Source of the DNA: an uncultured bacterium
GTDB taxonomy: Bacteria; Bacteroidota; Rhodothermia; Rhodothermales; UBA10348
DNA: 64,000 bases
Direction of reading: 5' to 3'
Assembly (NCBI GenBank): GCA_943788505.1
Contig: CALSQR010000001.1
Span: 930,001 to 994,000 of the forward strand
Below the pieces are notes generated by a model. That model was not told where the DNA came from and did not search any database. It saw only the letters and a program-made list of their open reading frames with translations. How positions within the stretch are numbered: the first letter of the stretch is position 1; every line of letters starts with the position of its first letter. The position numbers were made by a program, and so were the translations under genes. Below are positions 57,639 to 64,000 of this stretch, in pieces.

Positions 57639-58829
57639 ATGTCCTCAACCGAGTCCCACATCGAATCGATGAGCCAGGAAGGCGACCAGGCCTGGTGGAA
57701 TCTGCTAGGTACCTTGTATCGGTGGCGCCGATTTATCATCATTGTAACATCTGTAATGGCGGTGGCATCCGTCGTTATCAGCTTGTTATTGCCGAACTGG
57801 TTTAAAGCCTCTTCTAGGCTTTTGCTACCTGCTTCCGCATCTGGAGGAATTGCCAGCGCGCTTCTAGGCGATATTTCTTCAGCAGCCCAATCGCTGCTTG
57901 GTGGCGGGGGTGGAGACTACATCCGTTACATGGCCATTTTGAATAGCCGCAGTGTCATGGATGAAGTCATTGAGCACTTTGATCTGATCATGGTCTATGA
58001 TCTGGCAGAAGAAGAATTCCCCTTGCAGGAAGCTCGTTCAACTTTAGGCGACAATGTTGACTTCGTGATCGACCAAGAATTTGACTTCATGTCTATCGAG
58101 GTCTTGGATCAGGATCCTCAGCGGGCCGCCGATATGTCCAATTTTTTCGTCGAGCGCCTTGATGAGATCAATAACAGATTGTCGAAGCAAACGGCTGGCA
58201 ACTTTCGGCAGTTTGTAGAAGAACGCTACGCAAAGTCCCAATCCGATCGGGATGCGCTACTCGATTCCCTCGCAGCGTTTCAACGAGAATACGGGGTAAT
58301 CGATCTTGAGGCGCAGACAGCAGCCTTCTTTACGCAGCTCGCTGAACTGAGGGCTGGCGCTGTGCAAGTCGAGATCCAACTCGAATCCTTGAAGGCTCAA
58401 TTCGGCGAAACCAATCGCCAGGTGCAGAGCCTGCAGTCACTTGCAGATGCTGCAGATACACGCTACCAAGAAGCACTGAATGGGAGCGAAGCCGTCTTGC
58501 CCGTCTCGCGCAGTGCCGCACCTGAAATGGTCAAACGATATCTGAACCTCATGATGGAACGCACGATTCAAGAACGCATCTTGGAACTGGTCGCTCCAAT
58601 GCTGGAGCAGGCGCGTTTCGAAGAAGAGCGCATCTCCCAGACGGTTCAAGTAGTCGATGCTGCCGTGGCTCCGGTGGAGAAATTCAAACCGAAGCGCAGC
58701 ATCATCTGTATTGCAGCTACACTTTCCGGCTTCATTCTTGCCATTCTCTTTGCGTTGTTGATCGACTGGTGGAATCGGCGACATGCCTATTTTGCAGACC
58801 GACTCCGTGAAGCAGCCTCCGCGTCCTGA
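57639..58829 (+). CDS. Chain-length determinant (Wzz/PCP family) without kinase domain
   Basis: 396 residues with two transmembrane helices (about 32-53 and 352-374) bracketing a long periplasmic coiled-coil region (about 170-300), the polysaccharide co-polymerase layout. The proline-rich PVEKFKPKRSIICI before the second helix is the family hallmark. The cytoplasmic tail is only about 20 residues and has no Walker motif or tyrosine cluster, so the tyrosine-kinase domain found in some capsule systems is absent. It sets polymer length together with the Wzy gene that follows by 14 bases. Confidence 0.9.
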   Translation: MSSTESHIESMSQEGDQAWWNLLGTLYRWRRFIIIVTSVMAVASVVISLLLPNWFKASSRLLLPASASGGIASALLGDISSAAQSLLGGGGGDYIRYMAILNSRSVMDEVIEHFDLIMVYDLAEEEFPLQEARSTLGDNVDFVIDQEFDFMSIEVLDQDPQRAADMSNFFVERLDEINNRLSKQTAGNFRQFVEERYAKSQSDRDALLDSLAAFQREYGVIDLEAQTAAFFTQLAELRAGAVQVEIQLESLKAQFGETNRQVQSLQSLADAADTRYQEALNGSEAVLPVSRSAAPEMVKRYLNLMMERTIQERILELVAPMLEQARFEEERISQTVQVVDAAVAPVEKFKPKRSIICIAATLSGFILAILFALLIDWWNRRHAYFADRLREAASAS

Positions 58830-58843
58830 GACCCATCAGACGA

Positions 58844-60268
58844 GTGGCACCCACCGCGACATATGGACCCGGTCCTTCCGACCGATGGCTTGGTAATTGG
58901 GGCAGCCTCATTCTATGGGGTGGTTTTGGATTTCTGTTTCTGATTCTGCTGTTCCTTACATGGGCGGCTCCCGAGGCACTCCCCTACGTCCCCGTGCTGC
59001 TAGTCGGTGCGGCTGCGGTTGTTTATCTATTTCATCATCCGCTACTAAACCTTGCGTGTGTCATAGGCGGGTTTGTGGCCGTGGTTGGTTTCAAAGAAGG
59101 CCTTCAGATAGCGGAAATCCTGTACGGACTGTACTATCTCGGCTTCCTGGGGCATTGGTTTTTCACTCGCTCCCTCCTGAAACAGGAAGTTCTTTGCCGT
59201 CGACCGGAGGAAAGGGTGTTGTTTCTTTTCCTGGTTCTCGTGGCTGCAACGGTGCCCATCTCCTTTCTTTATAACGGATGGCCCAGCATGATTCTTGGAG
59301 AGGGCTTGAGCCTGACCATGCTGCTTTTCTATTGGCCTATCCGTGAGGCCATCGAGAAAAATCCCAAAGGGCTGAGGGTGGTGGTTGGAGCGCTTACGTT
59401 CGTTGGACTATTCGTTCTTGCACGCAATATCCTGGAATATCGCAGTGACCTCAGCAACGCTGAACAACTTTGGCAGATTGCCACCAGCCGTGCGATTACC
59501 AATGAATCACTTCTGATGGTTCCGGCCATTTTCGCCGTTGCCATGTTTCTTAGGACGCGGGCTTGGTGGGGTCGCGCTGTATTCCTCGCTCTATTTCTCA
59601 GCTTGTTTGCTGGTCTGATTTTAACGCAAAGCAGAGCCTATTGGGTAGCCATTTTCTTGGGTACGGGCGTCATCTTCCTTTTCGTGCCCTTCAAAGATAA
59701 AATGCGCATACTTACCGTTGGAGCGGTGTCCGCCGGTGGGGTTTTTCTAATTGCCTACCTGTTCCTTGGCGATTTCCTGCTGCTGGTGCTCACGGGACTT
59801 CTCGACCGATTCCTAACGCTCGAGACGGCCGTGACCAAAGATATTTCGTTGATCAACCGATTCTTAGAAGCTCAAGGCGTCTGGGAGCATATAAAGGTTA
59901 ATCCGATTCTAGGCCACGGGATGGGTGTACCTTACCGGTTCTTCAACATCACCTACCTGTATTCAGAAGAAAAGACGTTCGTACACAATGGATACGTCGC
60001 ACTGCTCTTCAAATTTGGCATTTGGGGGCTTGGGATGATGCTCTACCTCATGGGCCGTTTCTTTCTCATGGCAATGGGAAATTGGCGCAAAGCGGTCAAT
60101 ACTCCCCTAGCCCGAATAATTTCGTTAGCCGTAGCCGGAAGTATGGCCGCGCTGGCACTGACCGCCACGACAGCTAATCCATTCTATCAGAATGATTTGA
60201 TGTTCGTCTATGCGGTGCTCTGGGGTATCATAGGAGGAATCAGATCCAGCACGGATGGCCTTCGATGA
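58844..60268 (+). CDS. O-antigen/exopolysaccharide polymerase (Wzy/WaaL-like)
   Basis: A 474-residue membrane protein with about 12 helices. The large loop typical of O-antigen ligase/polymerase proteins (about 330-390) carries FLEAQGVWEHIKVNPILGHGMGVPYRF and then HNGYVALLFKFG, matching the Wzy_C (PF04932) core in which a conserved His/Arg cluster acts on undecaprenyl-linked substrate. The GTG start at 58844 is the only suitable one before the first helices. The stop overlaps the next start by four bases. The Wzz/Wzx context makes polymerase more likely than ligase. Confidence 0.85.
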   Translation: MAPTATYGPGPSDRWLGNWGSLILWGGFGFLFLILLFLTWAAPEALPYVPVLLVGAAAVVYLFHHPLLNLACVIGGFVAVVGFKEGLQIAEILYGLYYLGFLGHWFFTRSLLKQEVLCRRPEERVLFLFLVLVAATVPISFLYNGWPSMILGEGLSLTMLLFYWPIREAIEKNPKGLRVVVGALTFVGLFVLARNILEYRSDLSNAEQLWQIATSRAITNESLLMVPAIFAVAMFLRTRAWWGRAVFLALFLSLFAGLILTQSRAYWVAIFLGTGVIFLFVPFKDKMRILTVGAVSAGGVFLIAYLFLGDFLLLVLTGLLDRFLTLETAVTKDISLINRFLEAQGVWEHIKVNPILGHGMGVPYRFFNITYLYSEEKTFVHNGYVALLFKFGIWGLGMMLYLMGRFFLMAMGNWRKAVNTPLARIISLAVAGSMAALALTATTANPFYQNDLMFVYAVLWGIIGGIRSSTDGLR

Positions 60269-61452
60269 ATGATGCGGACCCACATGTCTTGTATGTCACT
60301 CGCTTCGTGCCAGCCTATCGCTTGCCGATCCTCAGACGATTGAATGAACGCCTCGGAGGCAATCTGACGATTTGTTCAGGTGATCCGCCCAAAGGATCCT
60401 CATTTGACGGGCTGGTGAGCACAACTGACGAAGGCGTAGACCGAATCCATCTTTCCAATCTCTGGTTCAAGGGCGAGTCACTCCACTGGCAATCGTTCCG
60501 GAAGCTCTTTCGCTTGCGCCCAACGGCCAATGTTGTTCTGATGGAAGAATCCCCTAGGTCGCTTTCACAGCGGCCATTGATTCGGATGGCCAAGCGGCAA
60601 GGGTGCGGCACCATTTTGTGGGGACACTTTTCCTCCAATTCCCGCTCTCTTGGGTCCTCTGATTGGCGAGATAAAAGACGGCTTGAAACGGCAGGAAAAG
60701 CCGACGTCTTACTTTCGTACACGGACGATATTGCCAGCCAACTGCGGAGAAAACTGCCAGATTTGCCTGTTTTCGTAGCACGGAATACGCTGGATACCGA
60801 GGTGCTTGACGAGCTGTATCGCGAACTGAACGCTAGAGGGAAGTCTTCGGTCCGCGAGGAATTAGGCCTAGCCCCAAGCCCAACAATCCTTTTTCTAGGG
60901 AGGCTTATCGCCGAGAAAGGCGTGATGAGGGTGATTGAGACCGTGTCTGCACTTCCCGGTGATGCTATCAATGTAGTGGTGATCGGTGATGGTCCCGAAC
61001 GCAACGTGTTGACTGAGAAAGCGAGAGAGCTTGGCGTTAGCGTTCACTTTACCGGGGCATTGGGTGATGTGCGCACATCTGCACCATGGATTTTCGCATC
61101 GGATGTGCTTTTGAATCCTGGGTATTTGGGCCTGTCTGTAAACCACGCCTTTAGTTTGGGAGTACCGGTAGTCGCGCCAATGGCCTCTGGGCCTGGCCGA
61201 ATGCACAGTCCAGAAGGTGCCTATGTGGTTTCAGGTGAAAACGGATTGTTAGCTCAATCTGATTCGGTTGAGGATTTGGGCAAAGCCGTTCAGAGCGTTC
61301 TCGCTGATCAGGATAAGTTTAGCGTTGCGGCTCTTAGAACAGCGCGAGAAACACTAAGCATGGATACAATGATCGATGGACTGATTAACGCGATCAACGT
61401 CGCCAACCAGATACGATTGCGCGAATCTAGTGGCACAGGGAGGACAACATGA
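60265..61452 (+). CDS. Glycosyltransferase, GT4-like
   Basis: A 395-residue GT-B glycosyltransferase. The C-terminal nucleotide-sugar domain is clear: ILFLGRLIAEKGVMRVIETV, VVIGDGPERNVLTEKARELG and a late region NPGYLGLSVNHAFSLGVPVVAP in place of the classical EX7E motif. The N-terminal domain starts HVLYVTRFVPAYRLPILRRL. It should add one sugar to the lipid-linked repeat unit on the cytoplasmic side. It overlaps both neighbours by four bases, a tight translational chain. Donor and linkage cannot be predicted. Confidence 0.88.
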   Translation: MNDADPHVLYVTRFVPAYRLPILRRLNERLGGNLTICSGDPPKGSSFDGLVSTTDEGVDRIHLSNLWFKGESLHWQSFRKLFRLRPTANVVLMEESPRSLSQRPLIRMAKRQGCGTILWGHFSSNSRSLGSSDWRDKRRLETAGKADVLLSYTDDIASQLRRKLPDLPVFVARNTLDTEVLDELYRELNARGKSSVREELGLAPSPTILFLGRLIAEKGVMRVIETVSALPGDAINVVVIGDGPERNVLTEKARELGVSVHFTGALGDVRTSAPWIFASDVLLNPGYLGLSVNHAFSLGVPVVAPMASGPGRMHSPEGAYVVSGENGLLAQSDSVEDLGKAVQSVLADQDKFSVAALRTARETLSMDTMIDGLINAINVANQIRLRESSGTGRTT

Positions 61453-62618
61453 TTAAACAGGCCTCACGTCCTGAGCTTGTCTTGATTGGGCGATTCCCCC
61501 CTCCTGCCGACGGGCAATCTTTGGCCACGATGCGCCTCAAGGAGTTACTGGAAGAACGCTATGACGTGAAAACCGTCAATACCATGGTAGAAGCTAACCG
61601 ACCTTGGTGGCAGAAGATCAGTTTGTATCGGGGCGCCGGCTACCGAGTCCGAGACGTACTTAGAGCGTTCCCGGCGGCCCCGGTTGTATGGACCTCGATA
61701 TCACCTCATAATTCGGGTCATTGGCGTGACAGACTTACCCTTTTACCCTATTTGAAGGGCCGAACGGTTACTGCCGTGGTCCATTGGGGCATGTTTTCCA
61801 ACGTATTTTCTTCGCCCCTTACTAAAGGATCGGCAAGGAAGATGATTAAGCAATTGTCACGCGTCGTGTTCACTGCAGAAAATCTTTCCAACGAATGCGC
61901 AGCCGATATAGATGTCGTAAAACGAATCACCATCCCGAACGGTCTTGATGGAGCAGTAATTCCCCCTGCCGAAGATGTCCAGGAGAGGATTGACAAAGGT
62001 CCTTCCCGGCCATTTAGGGTACTCTTTTTGAGCAATATGTTCATTGAGAAAGGATGGGAAGACGTATTAGAAGCGGCCGCGATCATGCGTCGAGGGTCAG
62101 CCCGTAAATCTGGCCTTGCCATGACGATGGTCTTTGCTGGAGCCTGGCCATCAGCAACGATTGAATACCGATTTACCAGTCAGGTTGAGCGGCTTCAGCT
62201 TCAAGACTCGGTGATTCACCTCGGTGCACTTAGAGATCGGCGTCAGATTCGCGACAATCAGCTCAAGGCTGATGTGTTCGTATTGCCCTCCTGGTTAGGA
62301 GAAGCCCAGCCACTTTCTATTCTTGAAGCCATGGCTGCCGGTACCCCGTGCATTGTCTCTGATGCGGGCGCTATGCCGGACATGATTGGTGGTGACGAAG
62401 CTGGACGCGTCGTACCCGTGAAGGACCCTGCAGCGATTGCAGAGGCCATAACGACCATGATGGACCCTGAGGAATGGGGAAAATGCGCTTTGGCCGCTCG
62501 AGAAAGGTTTGAATCACACTATAACAACGATGTTATACGCGAAAAATGGATGGCACTGCTCGAGAGCATCGACCAAGAGAAGACTGTGATCGAGCCTCGC
62601 GTCGGGGGCCCCTCATGA
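61449..62618 (+). CDS. Glycosyltransferase, GT4 family
   Basis: A 389-residue GT-B enzyme. It starts LVLIGRFPPPADGQSLATMR, a typical N-terminus for this group (Gly loop close to the acceptor), and ends with LPSWLGEAQPLSILEAMAAGTPCIVSDAGAMPDMI, containing the EX7E motif of retaining GT4 enzymes (Glu in GEAQ and in LEAM). It overlaps the preceding glycosyltransferase and the flippase by four bases each. With that gene it gives at least two transferases for the repeat unit; an initiating phospho-glycosyltransferase is not in the window. Confidence 0.92.
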   Translation: MIKQASRPELVLIGRFPPPADGQSLATMRLKELLEERYDVKTVNTMVEANRPWWQKISLYRGAGYRVRDVLRAFPAAPVVWTSISPHNSGHWRDRLTLLPYLKGRTVTAVVHWGMFSNVFSSPLTKGSARKMIKQLSRVVFTAENLSNECAADIDVVKRITIPNGLDGAVIPPAEDVQERIDKGPSRPFRVLFLSNMFIEKGWEDVLEAAAIMRRGSARKSGLAMTMVFAGAWPSATIEYRFTSQVERLQLQDSVIHLGALRDRRQIRDNQLKADVFVLPSWLGEAQPLSILEAMAAGTPCIVSDAGAMPDMIGGDEAGRVVPVKDPAAIAEAITTMMDPEEWGKCALAARERFESHYNNDVIREKWMALLESIDQEKTVIEPRVGGPS

Positions 62619-63853
62619 GCAGCAAGATCCTCAAGAACATGAGCTGGCTCACGGTCTCTAACCTGGCCGTTAAGCCACTCTGGTTCATTTTTATAACGTA
62701 CGGCTGCATCTACTACATGGGACTGGCCCAGTATGGTGTGATGACGGCGGCTCTTGCCTTGATGAGTATCTGCGATGGATCCCTCACCCTCGGATCCTCT
62801 CCCTACACTATTCGAGAATTATCTCGCACGCCCGAGCGCTCATCGGAATTCTTCTCCAACCTACTACTTTCTCGCATTGGTATGTCGTTGATCGCGGTAA
62901 TACTGGGCCTCGTGATTCGGATCATGCTGGGAACAGGGGCGCTGGATGTCGTTCTCTTTGCTGGCGGTTATGTGTTGGCGCGCAACGTGTTGGAGTATTG
63001 CAGAGCCCTCTTCCGCGCACATGAGATTTTCCAATACGAAGCGTGGTCGACCATGCTTGAAAAGGTATTAGTCATCGGCGCCGGTATGTGGGCGCTGACA
63101 GTTACTCCCTCAGCGGCATCGGCCCTTATGGGCATGAGCCTCGGTATGGCGGTCACTTTCCTACTTACGTTCGCCTGGGTGACACGTGGACTGGCGCCTT
63201 TCAACTGGCATCTTGTATCTGGGAAGTTCTTCCGTGAAGCGCTACCGCAGGCCGTCCCGCTAGGACTCTCTTCGATATTTGTACTACTGTATTATCGTAC
63301 CGACAGCATCATGATCGAAGCGTTTGACGGGGATCTCGTCACGGGCCAGTACGGTCTAGCGTTCCGAATCACAGAGGCGATGGTGCTTCTTCCATATATC
63401 GTAACGTCTGTCTTGCTCCCACGTCTGTCCTCTTTATATGCTTCAGACGGCGCTGCATTTGGCCGACTATTCAAGCAAGGAATAGCCGGGATGGCACTGA
63501 CAGCAGGGCTCGCGGGGTCTGCTGTCTATTTGCTCGCGCCATGGGGTATACCACTGATTGATTCTAGCGTTGATGCGCTTCCAGCCATTCCTCTTCTGCG
63601 TATTTTGGTGATTTCTTTTGTCATCAGTGCGATTAACCAGATGATGATCACGCACCTGACAGCAACGAATCAGCAAAACCGTTTGGCAGTGATTCTAGCG
63701 ATTGCAGCGGTTCTGAACATCGGACTGAATTTGCTTCTTATCCCTCGGTTTTCGGCTCAAGGAGCTGCGTTTGCCACCGTTGCCACCCAAATCCTGCTGG
63801 GGCTTCTTTTCTTTGCACAGATGCAACGCGGGCCAACAAAACGTACGGCTTGA
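62615..63853 (+). CDS. Polysaccharide flippase (Wzx/MOP superfamily)
   Basis: A 412-residue protein with about 12-14 helices, starting NMSWLTVSNLAVKPLWFIF and containing the mid-region QAVPLGLSSIFVLLYYRTDSIMIEAF usual for polysaccharide flippases. It moves undecaprenyl-linked repeat units across the inner membrane. The ATG at 62615 overlaps the glycosyltransferase stop (ATGA); a longer frame start at 62546 would lie wholly inside the glycosyltransferase gene. It is the last complete gene of the window; no further gene begins in the final 147 bases. Confidence 0.92.
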   Translation: MSSKILKNMSWLTVSNLAVKPLWFIFITYGCIYYMGLAQYGVMTAALALMSICDGSLTLGSSPYTIRELSRTPERSSEFFSNLLLSRIGMSLIAVILGLVIRIMLGTGALDVVLFAGGYVLARNVLEYCRALFRAHEIFQYEAWSTMLEKVLVIGAGMWALTVTPSAASALMGMSLGMAVTFLLTFAWVTRGLAPFNWHLVSGKFFREALPQAVPLGLSSIFVLLYYRTDSIMIEAFDGDLVTGQYGLAFRITEAMVLLPYIVTSVLLPRLSSLYASDGAAFGRLFKQGIAGMALTAGLAGSAVYLLAPWGIPLIDSSVDALPAIPLLRILVISFVISAINQMMITHLTATNQQNRLAVILAIAAVLNIGLNLLLIPRFSAQGAAFATVATQILLGLLFFAQMQRGPTKRTA

Positions 63854-63893
63854 TAGTCCAACCTGTGCTAGCCGCCAAGAGGGTTTGTCCAGA

Positions 63894-63915
63894 CAGGTAG
63901 CAGGCAGGTAGCAGC
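63894..63915. repeat. Two 11-bp tandem direct repeats in the final intergenic stretch
   Basis: CAGGTAGCAGG (63894-63904) is directly followed by CAGGTAGCAGC (63905-63915), 41 bases after the flippase stop. It is a short duplication with no visible function, and the right edge of the window hides what follows. Confidence 0.6.
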
Positions 63916-64000
63916 CGATAGTGTGTAACCGTTTGGCAGCCTGAAACGTACCTGCGGAAACAACATGGTTCTCCCGCCAACTAGTGGCCAGTATTTGGTC

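Noticed and set aside
1-64000. Search for mobile elements, prophage, toxin-antitoxin pairs, biosynthetic cores and RNA genes
   Set aside because: No transposase, integrase, phage structural gene, toxin-antitoxin pair, NRPS/PKS module or tRNA/rRNA-like fold was recognised by reading; a covariance-model scan would be needed to exclude small RNAs.

Overview
The window looks like a chromosomal segment of a marine Bacteroidota-like bacterium, most likely of the Rhodothermia group. This is inferred from gene content, not from a marker gene: there are no rRNA or tRNA genes here. The pointers are two proteins ending in type IX secretion (T9SS) sorting domains, a TonB-dependent receptor with a carboxypeptidase-regulatory N-terminal domain, a ligand-propeller (Reg_prop/YYY) histidine kinase, a sulfatase, many lipoproteins, MEP-pathway isoprenoid genes and a roughly balanced base composition.

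Layout. (1) 1-8.9 kb: the end of a YaaW-like gene faces a long minus-strand, translationally coupled operon: MATE pump, MazG-like NTP pyrophosphohydrolase, sialidase-fold protein, ArsN2-like acetyltransferase, VKOR-DsbA fusion, CYTH protein, ACR3 arsenite pump and a YdbS/YdbT pair. (2) 9-16.7 kb: TonB receptor, alpha/beta hydrolase, DapA-family aldolase and a large zinc metalloprotease lipoprotein, closed by a strong terminator. (3) 17.1-24.4 kb, plus strand: GCPII-like M28 peptidase, sulfatase, SGNH protein, NodU-type carbamoyltransferase and SxtJ. (4) 24.5-33.8 kb, minus strand: nucleotide-sugar genes (wbpA, ugd, gmd, wbpB, uxs), with an interrupted SLBB export gene and a cysD remnant fused to the tail of a T9SS-secreted protein. 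(5) 34-44.8 kb: cohesin/dockerin T9SS protein, aroC, an HtrA protease, plsC, a sensor kinase split by an in-frame stop, and a tiny repeat lipoprotein divergent from it. (6) 45-55.7 kb: ispG, two rhomboid proteases, two class A penicillin-binding proteins flanking an LpxH-like phosphatase, ispE. (7) 55.8-63.9 kb, plus strand: a polysaccharide assembly operon (SLBB exporter, Wzz, Wzy, two glycosyltransferases, Wzx).

How the genes fit together. Much of the window serves the cell surface. Blocks 4 and 7 together give activated sugars (UDP-GlcA, UDP-Xyl, UDP-GlcNAcA derivatives, GDP-4-keto-6-deoxymannose) plus a Wzx/Wzy-type flippase, polymerase, co-polymerase and exporter. The carbamoyltransferase and SGNH protein of block 3 may decorate the product. 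Block 1 is an envelope and detoxification operon with two arsenic-related genes.

The most unusual features are three damaged genes within about 16 kb (SLBB exporter, cysD/T9SS chimera, sensor kinase) and the 59-residue lipoprotein with three perfect 24-bp repeats beside the damaged sensor kinase. I did not find CRISPR arrays, insertion sequences, prophage genes or a recognisable defence system.
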